DNA of 31,870 nucleotides, from positions 1-31,870 of IMG/VR virus record IMGVR_UViG_3300030103_003037; one strand, written 5' to 3'. The notes below the pieces were generated by a model. That model was not told the origin of the DNA. It worked only from the letters and a program-made list of their open reading frames with translations, and did no database searches. Of the stretch, positions 1 to 7,343 are shown in pieces; positions within the stretch are counted from its first letter, which is position 1, and each line of letters opens with the position of its first letter. Both the position numbers and the translations under genes were made by a program. Source of the DNA: a virus.

Positions 1-15
1 GCTGGTGGTGGTCAT
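1..15 (-). CDS. 5' end of a small cassette gene (cut by window edge)
   Basis: Only the first five codons are inside the window (Met-Thr-Thr-Thr-Ser). The start is called because the ATG is preceded by a full copy of the dispersed promoter/leader cassette, and because the Met-Thr-Thr-Thr beginning matches most other cassette-driven genes here. Nothing can be said about the product. Confidence 0.6.
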
Positions 16-127
16 GATTCTGATCTCTTCGTTGGTTGGTTGAGTGAGTCGCTTGCTGCGATGAGTGTTACCGTAGCGTCATCGGCATGAAGCGCAAGCC
101 CCTTGAGTCTGTTTTTCTAAAACTTTT
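16..127 (-). promoter_or_regulatory. Cassette promoter, copy 1
   Basis: Full copy of the dispersed promoter/leader cassette, driving the gene that leaves the window on the left. Minus-strand -35 TTGCGC at 92-97, 16-bp spacer, -10 TACGGT at 70-75. The UP-like tract AAAGTTTTAGAAAAACAG lies upstream at about 110-127. The leader ends GAAGAGATCAGAATC before the ATG. Confidence 0.75.
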
Positions 128-151
128 CGCGTGGGGCGGCGCAAGTAAGGC

Positions 152-529
152 TTAGACGCAGTAGCCCTCGTCGATCATGACGTTGAAGCCTTGATCTTCG
201 CCCGCTGCGCGGCAGCGGTTGAGCAAGCCCTCGACGACCGATCGGTCGGCGAAGCGCTCGGTCACGCACTCGCCGTTGAAGACCCAGACGGCCTCGACGT
301 AGCGGCTGCCGCCTCCGTAGTAGTTGTCCCTGCCGCGGCGGCGACCGCCATACTCGCACACGTCGTGGTTGAAGATCACGGCGAGCTTCTTCAGCCAGCG
401 CAGCGAGGCCATGACCTTCTTGCGGTCGATGCTGGTCTGCTCGGCGATGTTGCTGGCGGTGCCGCATTGCATGTTCGCGACGGCTTGGAAGACGGTGACG
501 TGGTTCGGGTTGATCTTGCGGGTGGTCAT
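152..529 (-). CDS. Small winged-helix-like protein, function unknown
   Basis: This 125-residue protein starts directly behind cassette copy 2. Residues about 10-50 look like a helix-turn-helix or winged-helix fold: a helical stretch (VTVFQAVANM), then TASNIAEQTSIDRKKVMASLRWLKKL, a spacing typical of MarR/ArsR-like DNA-binding domains (seen as a pattern, not searched). A Gly/Arg/Tyr-rich loop follows (CEYGGRRRGRDNYYGGGSRY), which could be the wing. The C-terminal half is acidic and has no motif I recognise. A DNA-binding regulator acting early is a reasonable inference, but it could equally be a host-takeover protein. It forms a single-gene unit. Confidence 0.8.
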   Translation of the reverse strand: MTTRKINPNHVTVFQAVANMQCGTASNIAEQTSIDRKKVMASLRWLKKLAVIFNHDVCEYGGRRRGRDNYYGGGSRYVEAVWVFNGECVTERFADRSVVEGLLNRCRAAGEDQGFNVMIDEGYCV

Positions 530-642
530 GATTCTGATCTCTCAGTGATGGGTTGGGGTGAGTCGCTTGCTGCGATGAGTGTTACTGTAGCTCCGCCATC
601 GGCAGCTTCAAGCACCTTGCCTCTGTTTTTCTAAAACTTTCT
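530..642 (-). promoter_or_regulatory. Cassette promoter, copy 2
   Basis: Drives the winged-helix-like gene at 152-529. -35 TTGAAG at 606-611, 16-bp spacer, -10 TACAGT at 584-589, UP-like A/T tract at about 624-641. The spacer differs from most copies, but the -10 to leader part is nearly identical to them. Confidence 0.75.
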
Positions 643-652
643 CGCGTGGGGT

Positions 653-690
653 GACGCAAGTGCCGCAACTGCGGGAGTTACGGCATTATC
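653..690 (-). repeat. Conserved 38-bp junction element, copy A
   Basis: This non-coding element lies between the stop of the 707-1363 gene and cassette copy 2. It matches 20273-20309 at most positions. The shared minus-strand core is GTAACTC, GCAGTTGC and ACTTGCGTC at fixed spacing. Both copies sit at the end of a replication block, just upstream of a cassette promoter. A terminator or protein-binding role is possible but unproven. Confidence 0.5.
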
Positions 691-706
691 AGACCGCTCA
701 AAATCC

Positions 707-1363
707 TCAGACTTCGGCGCGTGGGCGCTTGATCCAAGTGGCCCGAAAGCCGCGCCAACCGTTGGTTGACTGCACCGACATCGCGTCAGCCAGAGTCAGC
801 CCGACCTTCTCAGCCTCGTCACGGAGCGCGTCAACCACACCTTGCGACGTGCTGGCACGCAGCGTCTGACGGTAGCTGGTCCACTGCGACCAAGTCGAAC
901 GCGGCACGTCATCTGGGCGACGAGCAGGCAGCGGCGCTGGGTCTGGCTTTGTCACGTCCTCAGACGCCGCAGGAGCCGCTGTGGCGGGCTTTGGCGTCGC
1001 CTGCTCTTGCTGCTGCTTCTTGCGCTCTCGACACAACCTGACCCGCTCTGCGGTCGCCTGCTGCTTCTTGGTGCGGCGGTCGCGGTAGTGGGGATGATTG
1101 CAGACAAACCAGCCGCCCGGAACCGGCAGCACTCTGGCGGCGGTGGTCCCGTCATCCTCGACCTCTTGCAGAGCTTGTATCGCCTGCTTGACTTGGGACT
1201 TTGTAAGGTTCGCCAGCTTCGCCAACTCGTCAAGGTCAGCTTCAACGATGCCGTCAACGTCAGAGACCGCAAGCATGGTGAGCCACAGAAGACGGACGTG
1301 GTCAGGCTGCTTCCAAATGGGTGAAGCGACGATGCCGCTCCGAAGTTTTGATTGAGTTGTCAT
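707..1363 (-). CDS. Winged-helix replication-initiation / helicase-loader-like protein
   Basis: The 218-residue product has two parts joined by a low-complexity Ala/Pro/Gln linker (about 115-150). The N-terminal part (SPIWKQPDHVRLLWLTMLAV, then ELAKLANLTKSQVKQAIQAL) looks like the winged-helix domain of phage replisome organisers. The C-terminus ends with a short domain containing NGWRGFRATW, a motif common at the end of phage replication-initiation (DnaD/O-like) proteins. I infer that it helps load the replicative helicase at an origin. The ATG at 1363 was chosen over a further-upstream start at 1417, because the upstream extension would run through a promoter-like dyad. It is the last gene of the SbcCD block. 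Confidence 0.75.
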   Translation of the reverse strand: MTTQSKLRSGIVASPIWKQPDHVRLLWLTMLAVSDVDGIVEADLDELAKLANLTKSQVKQAIQALQEVEDDGTTAARVLPVPGGWFVCNHPHYRDRRTKKQQATAERVRLCRERKKQQQEQATPKPATAAPAASEDVTKPDPAPLPARRPDDVPRSTWSQWTSYRQTLRASTSQGVVDALRDEAEKVGLTLADAMSVQSTNGWRGFRATWIKRPRAEV

Positions 1364-1389
1364 GATTGATGATAGGGGTTGATCTCGTA

Positions 1390-1417
1390 ACGGTAGCGCA
1401 ACCGCTACCGAAACCAA
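1390..1417 (-). promoter_or_regulatory. Putative promoter with 8-bp dyad
   Basis: On the minus strand TTGGTT (1412-1417) and TACCGT (1390-1395) are separated by 16 bp, the spacing used by the cassette promoters. A perfect 8-bp inverted repeat CGGTAGCG/CGCTACCG with a 4-nt loop (1391-1410) fills the spacer and overlaps the -10 box. That suggests an operator or a transcript hairpin. The following leader shares GAGATCA with the cassette leader. Confidence 0.4.
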
Positions 1418-1429
1418 AGAGCAAACTGG

Positions 1430-1897
1430 TCAGAACACGCGGAAGAAGAACAGCGGCGCGACCGGGTTGACTTGCCCAAAGTTGTCGAATCCTGACGGTG
1501 GCCACTGGTTGCCGTTCTGGGTGTAGAGGTAGCAATCGAGCAGCAGCGTTGGGTAGCTGTTGGCTGTTGACTGCACGTAGGGCGTGAAGGTCCACGGGTT
1601 GCGAGGAAGCAGCACCAGATACATCGGCAGCGTCGCGTTGAACGGGAAGAACTCTGCCTCAACGTCGAACTCGACATACAAGCCGTCGATGCGAGTCAGC
1701 ACAGCCATCAAGCCGCCGCCGTCTTCGACGAACTCCAACTCAATGTAAAAGCCGCCGAAGCTGGTGCTGCCATAACGCTCACCAACCAACTGAGATTCAT
1801 ACTGCGGCATCGCCGCAGTGGGGCCAAGCTCAGTTGTTGTCTCTTTGCAAGCGAACAACGCCAGCAAAGCGAGCAGCATCAAGCGAGGTCGCGTCAC
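1430..1897 (-). CDS. Small predicted lipoprotein
   Basis: The 155-residue product begins with a classical lipoprotein signal: Arg-containing n-region, hydrophobic LMLLALLALF, and a lipobox-like LFAC with the acceptor Cys at about residue 17. The remainder is rich in aromatic and Thr residues and looks like a beta-rich exported domain, with no motif I recognise. The start is GTG at 1897, overlapping the TGA of the upstream gene (GTGA), so it is probably translationally coupled. Phage lipoproteins placed with replication genes can be superinfection-exclusion factors; here that is only a guess. Confidence 0.75.
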   Translation of the reverse strand: MTRPRLMLLALLALFACKETTTELGPTAAMPQYESQLVGERYGSTSFGGFYIELEFVEDGGGLMAVLTRIDGLYVEFDVEAEFFPFNATLPMYLVLLPRNPWTFTPYVQSTANSYPTLLLDCYLYTQNGNQWPPSGFDNFGQVNPVAPLFFFRVF

Positions 1898-2175
1898 AGT
1901 CTGACCACCGAGATCCGTGCCATGTCCCTGATGCTGATCCCGACAGCGCGAGCGACCCGAACTCTGACTTCTTCGTCAGTATAGTCGTGAATGCACTTCT
2001 CGTAGATCGTCTCAGTTGCGGGCTCTTTGTCTTGCCATCGGTAGTCGATCGCAACTGTGCCAGCCATCACGTTGACCTTCGCGCTGCAAGACAACAGCAC
2101 TTCAACGCCAGCCAGATCAGGGCCGCCGTGCGGCTTCTTTGAACTCTTCTTCTTCGTCTGCTTCGGGGTCTTCAT
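1894..2175 (-). CDS. Small basic-N-terminus protein of unknown function
   Basis: This 93-residue protein has a Lys-rich N-terminal tail (KTPKQTKKKSSKK) followed by a mixed domain. Its ATG overlaps the TAA of sbcC (TAATG) and its TGA overlaps the GTG of the lipoprotein gene, so it sits firmly inside the SbcCD operon. I do not recognise the family. The basic tail suggests nucleic-acid binding, but that is inference only. Confidence 0.75.
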   Translation of the reverse strand: MKTPKQTKKKSSKKPHGGPDLAGVEVLLSCSAKVNVMAGTVAIDYRWQDKEPATETIYEKCIHDYTDEEVRVRVARAVGISIRDMARISVVRL

Positions 2176-4010
2176 TAGTCCTCCACCAACTCGCTTCCGG
2201 CTGCGGTCTTCGCAACCGTCAACACGTCATTGAAATCGCCACAGTCCAAGCTCCGGTGGTCCACCATCCAGATCTGCTTGTCTCGGCTCCTGCTCGCCAT
2301 GAATGATACCAAATCTTGAACGCCTTCGACGTTCAGATGATTGGTCGGCTCATCCCAGACTTCTAATGCTGGCGGGTTAGCCATGCGGGAGCGGATCAAG
2401 TTCGCCAGCCCCACTGCACACGCAATGCGGAGCCGTTGAGACTCGCCGCCGCTCCAGCATTCCCACGCTACCGGCTCAGGGTTGGCCGGGCTGTTGACCA
2501 TGATGTCGAAGCTCTTGCTGACCGAGCCTGACTTGGTCTCACGCTCCACTGAGAACTTGATCGACCAACCGCGCAAGCCCAACTCGACGAGCGCACTGTT
2601 GACGTAGACCTCGAACTCATCGAGCGCCTGCTCAACAATCCAGAGCCTGACTTCTTTGAAGAGCTTCGGCCAGTCTTTGACCAGTTCGCTCTGCGTTCCC
2701 CAGTCATGCAGAGCAGCATTCGCTTCAGCAGCTTTGGCTTCGAAGACCTCGATCTTGATGTCAACGTCATCAAGCAAGTCGGCAATCGGGCTGACTTCGT
2801 TCTCAAGAACTTCGCGTTCACTCAACGCGTACTGCAAGCGCGATTGACTGCGCTGCGCTGCTTGCCTCTTGCCAAACATCTCTGAGTCAAGCTGCTCAAC
2901 CTTGTGGCCTACGTCGTTGGCTTCTTGAACGCGCTCGCCTTGGATCTTCTCCGCGACGCTCAACTTGTCTGCCAACCTTTCACGCTTTGCCTCGCAGTCT
3001 TTGAGCGCTTGCTCAGCCTTGTCGGCTTTGATGTGCGCTGACTTCGACAGCTTTGAAACTTGGTCCTCAGTCACTGACTGACCGCAAAGCTCGCAGCCCG
3101 TGTGCAACTCTGCGATCTCGTAGAGCCGCTTGACTGCTTCTTTCTTGTCACGCTGCAACGCCTTCTCTTCACCGCGAAGAGTTGCTTGCTGTTGCTTGAT
3201 CGTCGAGACGCGGATGAACGCTGCGTCGCGGTCTTCGACGACGCTGCTGTAATACAACTGCGCCTCAGAACAAACTCGCGTCGCTTCGTCAGCGATCAAC
3301 TCCAAGTTGTTCGTCAGTTCTTGCTGGTTCTTGATGCGCTCTTCGCAATCTTCGATCTTCTTTGAGCGCTGCGCGTCTTGTTGCTTCAAGCGAGCCGTCA
3401 GTTGAGTCTTCTGCTCATTCACAGTCTCAAGCTGCTTCTCAACGCCATGCGCTTCGCGCTCAGCTTTGCGGAGTTCGTCGTCAATCTCGCGAGCGAACTT
3501 GTTGGCTTCATCTTGCGCTGAAGTCCAGATGTCGAGATCCAAGACATCCGCCAACAGGTCGAGCCTCGCCGTCGCTTTCATGTCGGCGAATGTTGTGCCG
3601 AACTGACCCATCAACACCGTCTGCAAAAAGCGCCCGTAGTCGATTCCAAGCAGCTTGTCGATTCTCGCTTGTTCAACCTCAACGCCGTCAACTTGCAGAT
3701 GAATCGGTCTGCGTGTGCGCTCGATTACTCGAACGACGTTGTCAATCTCAAGCGTGACCATGACGCGAGTTGGTTCCTTCGAATGCCAAGACTCAACTGA
3801 CGGGCCATGCAAACCCCTAGCCGTCTTGCCAAAGAACGCCCAACAGATGGCGTCCCAGAACGTTGACTTGCCCGCGCCGTTTGCACCGAGTGACGGCTCT
3901 TGCCGATTGTCCCCGCGAACTAAGAACAAGCCGTTCTCAGCTTTGAAGTCAAACGTCTGCTCCGTGTTGAACGACTTGAAGCCTTTGATGGCCACGCTTT
4001 GAAGTTTCAT
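2175..4010 (-). CDS. sbcC-like: SbcC/Rad50-type ATPase (T4 gp46-like) recombination endonuclease subunit
   Basis: This 611-residue SMC-like ATPase would pair with the SbcD nuclease to process double-strand breaks and ends. Visible motifs in order: Walker A GANGAGKST at about 42-50; Q-loop VLMGQFGTT near 132-140; a long coiled coil (about 165-450) broken by a zinc-hook CELC at 306-309; ABC signature SGGE at 520-523; Walker B PALEVWDEP near 547-555; and an H-loop His in VDH near 585. The length is short compared with bacterial SbcC (over 1000 residues) but close to phage gp46. The gene starts 4 nt after the sbcD stop, and its TAA overlaps the next ATG. Family assignment is secure; the exact phage role is inferred from T4. 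Confidence 0.95.
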   Translation of the reverse strand: MKLQSVAIKGFKSFNTEQTFDFKAENGLFLVRGDNRQEPSLGANGAGKSTFWDAICWAFFGKTARGLHGPSVESWHSKEPTRVMVTLEIDNVVRVIERTRRPIHLQVDGVEVEQARIDKLLGIDYGRFLQTVLMGQFGTTFADMKATARLDLLADVLDLDIWTSAQDEANKFAREIDDELRKAEREAHGVEKQLETVNEQKTQLTARLKQQDAQRSKKIEDCEERIKNQQELTNNLELIADEATRVCSEAQLYYSSVVEDRDAAFIRVSTIKQQQATLRGEEKALQRDKKEAVKRLYEIAELHTGCELCGQSVTEDQVSKLSKSAHIKADKAEQALKDCEAKRERLADKLSVAEKIQGERVQEANDVGHKVEQLDSEMFGKRQAAQRSQSRLQYALSEREVLENEVSPIADLLDDVDIKIEVFEAKAAEANAALHDWGTQSELVKDWPKLFKEVRLWIVEQALDEFEVYVNSALVELGLRGWSIKFSVERETKSGSVSKSFDIMVNSPANPEPVAWECWSGGESQRLRIACAVGLANLIRSRMANPPALEVWDEPTNHLNVEGVQDLVSFMASRSRDKQIWMVDHRSLDCGDFNDVLTVAKTAAGSELVED

Positions 4011-4014
4011 GGCT

Positions 4015-5043
4015 TCACTGCCCTCGGCTTATGGCTGCTGCAAGTATGTCTTCACCCATCCAAGCATCACGCTCTTCGAGCGCCTTGTATCGGCAGAAGT
4101 CTTGCAGGATGTCTTGTGGCGACTTGTTTGATTGCGTGTCAGCAGCGACCTTCAAGGGCGCACTGACGGGCTCATCTGTTGGCAGCAGTTCAACGGAATG
4201 AACCTTGCCACCTTGGCGCTCGATCTTGGTCACGATCGCTTGCTTGATCTCATCCCATGCAGCGAACTCTGCACGCTCAAGAGACACGCGAACTTTGACT
4301 TGGTCGCCAGCGTTGATGTCGAACGACTCAACCGCGCTTGTGACATTCAACGCCAACTTGCGAATGGTCGGCACTGAGATTGTTCTGAAGTCAGTGGCGT
4401 CTGCACCGAGCGCCAAGACCCGACCATCATGATCGTCGCCAAACGTGATCGGGTATGGCGTCCCGATGTAAGTGACATCGCCGATCTTTTGCGGAACGTG
4501 AATGTCACCGCTCAAGACCAGACCGTCAAAGCCGTGGTCAGAGAAGAACCGACTGCTGACGCCGCCCGTCAAACGATGGCCACCGCCTGCGTCTGCGCCG
4601 TCGAAGGTTTGATGACAACAGATCAAGTCGATCTCACTCGGCTTCCAATCTTCTGACTCAACCAACACCGTCCAGTCTTGGCTTGGTGTTCGAGTGTGCG
4701 GCAAGAACAAGACGTGCAGGCCATCAACGTCAACCAGTTCGGGCTGAGTGATGAACGTGATGTTCTCGATCTGATCGAGGAAGCCAAAGAAGGGGGTCGC
4801 TGGGTCAATGTAATCATGGTTCCCCTTCAAGACGTAGACCTCACGATCAAGAGCAACCAACTCACTGACCATGCGGTCAACCAGAGCCGCGCTGTGACCG
4901 TCTTTGGCGTCTGTGATGTCGCCAAGAATCAGCAGCGGCTGCGAACTGTCATCGCTCAACACTTCGCGCAACCAAGGGAACAAGTCCCATCGGTAAGCGT
5001 CACGCGGGCGATCCGTCAAGTGAAGGTCAGTTGTCAGAATCAT
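4015..5043 (-). CDS. sbcD-like: SbcD/Mre11-type metallophosphoesterase nuclease (T4 gp47-like)
   Basis: The 342-residue product has the calcineurin-like phosphoesterase motifs: TTDLHLTD (metal-binding D6 and H8), LILGDITD (GD at 41-42), VLKGNHD (GNHD at 74-77), a later CCHQTFDG and SGDIHVPQ. It would be the Mn-dependent nuclease partner of SbcC. The start at 5043 places the first metal motif near residue 6, as is usual. An upstream in-frame ATG at 5121 would force a 95-nt overlap with the preceding gene. The C-terminal region (after about 230) is the less conserved capping/DNA-binding part. Confidence 0.93.
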   Translation of the reverse strand: MILTTDLHLTDRPRDAYRWDLFPWLREVLSDDSSQPLLILGDITDAKDGHSAALVDRMVSELVALDREVYVLKGNHDYIDPATPFFGFLDQIENITFITQPELVDVDGLHVLFLPHTRTPSQDWTVLVESEDWKPSEIDLICCHQTFDGADAGGGHRLTGGVSSRFFSDHGFDGLVLSGDIHVPQKIGDVTYIGTPYPITFGDDHDGRVLALGADATDFRTISVPTIRKLALNVTSAVESFDINAGDQVKVRVSLERAEFAAWDEIKQAIVTKIERQGGKVHSVELLPTDEPVSAPLKVAADTQSNKSPQDILQDFCRYKALEERDAWMGEDILAAAISRGQ

Positions 5044-5362
5044 CGTCAGAGTCCAGCAGATACCACTGACCATCCTTCGGGTCTTGCCAAATCCGTTCGC
5101 CGTCTTCGTTGACTTCATCAATCGCAGCGAACGAGCGAAGCGCGTCTTCGTCGCCGAGCACTTGTTGAGGGATCACCAGCAACGTGTCCGTGATCCACTC
5201 AGGCATCGGCTTTATCTGATGGCTCTTGAACATCTCGATGAAGCATGAGTTGCACCGAGCACGCGCCTCTTGAGCCGTGTCGAAGATTTGATACGGCCCG
5301 AAGCCGTGACGACGAACAACGGTCGCTTGGTAGCGAACAGCGAAAGGTTGGGTTGGTTTCAT
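5027..5362 (-). CDS. Small protein of unknown function upstream of SbcD
   Basis: The product is 111 residues if started at 5362, where GGAG lies 3 nt upstream of the ATG. Upstream in-frame ATGs at 5371 and 5389 are also possible. The C-terminus is very acidic (LDSDDDSDN) and there is a WYLL segment. The N-terminal half resembles a small alpha/beta domain (VRYQATVVRRHGFGPYQIF, then a helix with EARARCNSC). It overlaps the sbcD start by 17 nt. I do not recognise the family. Confidence 0.75.
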   Translation of the reverse strand: MKPTQPFAVRYQATVVRRHGFGPYQIFDTAQEARARCNSCFIEMFKSHQIKPMPEWITDTLLVIPQQVLGDEDALRSFAAIDEVNEDGERIWQDPKDGQWYLLDSDDDSDN

Positions 5363-5408
5363 GTGCTCCATATACGCAAGACAGCGCAAGGCTGAGCCAT
5401 CTTCTGGC

Positions 5409-5720
5409 TCAGAAGCTCAAGAAGAAGCCCGTCGCAGTTTCGATGGCTGGCTTGAGTTGATCCCAGCAGATCGCCGCGATGTCGCCGCGCTCGGTGACCT
5501 TCGCGCCGCGCACCGACTGAAAGCGCACGTCGTAGAGATCGAGCGCGTTCAGCGTGATCGTGATGTGCGTGGCCTTGTTCTTCGCGCCGCGCCCGATCTT
5601 GAAGGTCAGACCGTTCTCGACCGCGACGAAGTTCTTCGCGCCGATCATCACGGCGAGACGGCGAGCGCCGCCCAGTTGGTTGAGGATGGTCTCGGCGATT
5701 TGCTGGTTGGTGGTGGTCAT
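5409..5720 (-). CDS. Conserved small phage protein (QLGG...GAKNFVA type), unknown function
   Basis: The product has 103 residues. The series TILNQLGGARRLAVMIGAKN, then GLTFKIGRGAKNK, then ITITLNALDLYDVRF, resembles a small protein I recall from many phage and bacterial genomes, where it has no assigned function. It is directly behind cassette copy 3 and begins Met-Thr-Thr-Thr. It lies 46 nt upstream of the 5027-5362 gene, so cassette copy 3 may also feed the SbcCD operon. Recognition is from memory of the pattern. Confidence 0.85.
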   Translation of the reverse strand: MTTTNQQIAETILNQLGGARRLAVMIGAKNFVAVENGLTFKIGRGAKNKATHITITLNALDLYDVRFQSVRGAKVTERGDIAAICWDQLKPAIETATGFFLSF

Positions 5721-5834
5721 GATTCTGGTCTCTCAGTGATGGGTTGGGGTGAGTCGCTTGCTGCGATGAGTGTTACCGTAGCGTCATCGACGAGAGTGTC
5801 AAGCTACTGTTCTCTGTTTTTTCTAAAACTTTCT
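5721..5834 (-). promoter_or_regulatory. Cassette promoter, copy 3
   Basis: Consensus-like copy: -35 TTGACA at 5797-5802, 16-bp spacer, -10 TACGGT at 5775-5780, UP-like tract AAAGTTTTAGAAAAAACAG at about 5815-5833. The upstream gene's TGA is the first part of the TGAGAAAG that opens the cassette. Confidence 0.8.
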
Positions 5835-6025
5835 CAGCCGTCTGGCTGCTGGCCTTTCGGGAGCCAGAGCCAGCGCCGACCCGAGAGTTCTTGAGAGTCC
5901 CCAGGAGCCTCTGAGAGCCCGAGAACGTCCAAGACGTAGCGTAGGGGGTAAGACCGCTCGACAAGCCAGCAGGAGCCCTCTGGGAGCCCCTGAGACCAGA
6001 CAACGACGTGGGTGGCTCGATCCAT
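5834..6025 (-). CDS. Small protein of unknown function (63 aa)
   Basis: The ATG overlaps the TAA of the upstream gene (TAATG), so the start is well supported by coupling. The stop TGA coincides with the beginning of cassette copy 3. The sequence is rich in Trp and Leu (VVVWSQGLPEGSCWLVERSY, ending RRWLWLPKGQQPDG). The family is not recognised. Longer reading frames upstream in the same phase overlap the preceding gene and were discarded. Confidence 0.7.
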   Translation of the reverse strand: MDRATHVVVWSQGLPEGSCWLVERSYPLRYVLDVLGLSEAPGDSQELSGRRWLWLPKGQQPDG

Positions 6026-6285
6026 TAGACAACCGCCCACTGACGGCGGCTGGCCTTGATGACCGGAGCCATCGAGTAGCGTCCTTCGGGAAGGCAAGTC
6101 TCTTGTCCTTCCCAGATCTCGATCTTGCGGCGGACGACCATGCCGTTGATGCCGCGGACCCAGACCGAAGCCGCGGTGCGGCGGATGATCTCGTAAGCGA
6201 AGACGCACTCAGAGTCGCAGATCGAACGAGTCGTGTAGGTGCGGCCAGCTTCGAAGCGGATGATCTCGTTGTTGGTGGTGGTCAT
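6025..6285 (-). CDS. Conserved small protein with TRSICDSEC motif, unknown function
   Basis: The product has 86 residues. The pattern FEAGRTYTTRSICDSECVF, then RRTAASVWVRG, then GRYSMAPVIKA matches a small conserved protein I recall from actinobacteria, cyanobacteria and phages, with no known function. The paired Cys (ICDSEC) could bind metal. It is the first gene of a two-gene unit behind cassette copy 4. Confidence 0.85.
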   Translation of the reverse strand: MTTTNNEIIRFEAGRTYTTRSICDSECVFAYEIIRRTAASVWVRGINGMVVRRKIEIWEGQETCLPEGRYSMAPVIKASRRQWAVV

Positions 6286-6397
6286 GATTGTGATCTCTCA
6301 GTGATGGGTTGGGGTGAGTCGCTTGCTGCGATGAGTGTTACAGTAGCATCATCGGCATGAAGCGCAAGCCCCTTGCCTCTGTTTTTTCTAAAACTTT
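6286..6397 (-). promoter_or_regulatory. Cassette promoter, copy 4
   Basis: -35 TTGCGC at 6362-6367, 16-bp spacer, -10 TACTGT at 6340-6345, UP-like tract just upstream. Belongs to the TTGCGC subclass, with copies 1, 7 and 11. Confidence 0.75.
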
Positions 6398-6398
6398 C

Positions 6399-6821
6399 TC
6401 AGAGCCCGCGGCGGCGGATCTCGCCGCGGTAGGCTCGCAGGTCGCGCTGCTGGTTGCGGCGGGTCGTGCCCCAGCCAGCCGGGCGGTCGATCTGAAGCCG
6501 CGTGATGGTCGCCGCGGTGCGCTCGGCGTGGGCCAGCAGTTCGGCGTCTTCGAGCGTGCAGGCGTAGCTGTCAGCGCCCCAGCTTCCCGTGTGCTTGTAG
6601 ACCGGGCAGCCGTAGCAGGTGCGCTGCTTGCCAGTCTTCGTGAAGTAGCCATGGCCCATCTGTTGCCGAGCCTTGTTCGCGGCCCGCTCTGACTCGTCGT
6701 CGCAGCCCAGCGCCAGCGCCTCGAAAGCGTCGCGCAGGTTTGCCAGAGCGGCGCGGTTGTTGGTCTTCGCGGCTTCGTTCCAGAGGGTCTGAAGGGCTTG
6801 CTCTTGGTTCGTCGTGATCAT
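6399..6821 (-). CDS. Cys-containing protein of unknown function
   Basis: The 140-residue product contains a possible metal-binding cluster CYGCPVYKHTGSWGADSYAC (about 69-88), flanked by helical, charged segments and a basic C-terminus. It is the second gene of the unit headed by the 6854-7156 gene, separated by 32 nt carrying only a short leader (AGAGACCAGAACG-ATG). The stop TGA overlaps the conserved TGAGAAAG opening of cassette copy 4. I do not recognise the family. Confidence 0.8.
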   Translation of the reverse strand: MITTNQEQALQTLWNEAAKTNNRAALANLRDAFEALALGCDDESERAANKARQQMGHGYFTKTGKQRTCYGCPVYKHTGSWGADSYACTLEDAELLAHAERTAATITRLQIDRPAGWGTTRRNQQRDLRAYRGEIRRRGL

Positions 6822-6853
6822 CGTTCTGGTCTCTCTGGTTGAGGGTTCTGCGC

Positions 6854-7156
6854 TTAGTCGATGATCTCAAAGCGGCGGCAGAGATCGATGGCCATCGCCT
6901 TCGCTTCGCGAACGGTCATGCCAGGAGTGCCGAAGACGCGGGTGCGGCCGCCATCCAACCAGCCCCCAAGGTTGATGCTCCAGATCATCGGCTTCGTCGT
7001 GTCGTTGCACTCGTAAGAGCCGCCCCAGGAGCAGCGGCGCTGCGGGTAGCTGCGGCTGATCCGGCAGAGCGTCTCGTATTCAGCAGTGACGAGGGAGAAC
7101 TCGTTCGCGCTCTCGCGGTCCCACTTGGCGTTGATCTTGTTGCTGGCGTTGGTCAT
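6854..7156 (-). CDS. Small protein of unknown function
   Basis: This 100-residue protein sits behind cassette copy 5. It contains two Cys in an aromatic stretch (RRCSWGGSYECND) and a C-terminal helix (MTVREAKAMAIDLCRRFE). The pattern 'T-x-REA-x-x-x-A' before a final helix recurs in small phage proteins of unknown function. No function can be assigned. Confidence 0.8.
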   Translation of the reverse strand: MTNASNKINAKWDRESANEFSLVTAEYETLCRISRSYPQRRCSWGGSYECNDTTKPMIWSINLGGWLDGGRTRVFGTPGMTVREAKAMAIDLCRRFEIID

Positions 7157-7268
7157 CGTTCTGCTCTTTTCGTTGGTTGGTTGAGTGAATCGCTCGCTGC
7201 GATGAGTGTTACCGTAGCGTCATCGGCGAGAACGTCAAGCCACTGTTCTCTGATTTTCTAAAACTTTC
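7157..7268 (-). promoter_or_regulatory. Cassette promoter, copy 5
   Basis: -35 TTGACG at 7233-7238, 16-bp spacer, -10 TACGGT at 7211-7216, UP-like tract AAAGTTTTAGAAAATCAG at about 7251-7268. Drives the 6854-7156 and 6399-6821 genes. Confidence 0.8.
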
Positions 7269-7279
7269 CGAGAGCCTGA

Positions 7280-7311
7280 CCCTAAGTCCCCGCATTTTGG
7301 GGGGCTTAGGG
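7280..7311 (-). terminator. Strong hairpin with GCATTTT loop
   Basis: CCCTAAG/CTTAGGG plus CCCC/GGGG pair around a loop reading GCATTTT on the plus strand. It follows the 7344-8234 gene on the minus-strand transcript. There is no U-tract directly after it, so it may be an atypical terminator or an mRNA-end stabiliser. A near-identical core (CCCCC-GCATTTT-GGGGG) occurs at 9462-9490. Confidence 0.5.
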
Positions 7312-7312
7312 C

Positions 7313-7341
7313 TTCCCGAGAGCCCGAAAGTTTCTCGGGAA
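7313..7341 (-). terminator. Second hairpin behind the 7344 gene
   Basis: A perfect 9-bp inverted repeat TTCCCGAGA/TCTCGGGAA has an 11-nt loop and sits immediately after the stop codon of the 7344-8234 gene. Together with the hairpin at 7280-7311 it forms a tandem hairpin pair in front of cassette copy 5. Confidence 0.45.
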
Positions 7342-7343
7342 TC

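Noticed and set aside
6338-6652. Minus-strand frame ending in EKVLEKTEARGLRFMPM
   Set aside because: The tail is a translation of the cassette repeat, and similar tails appear wherever an unused frame crosses a cassette.
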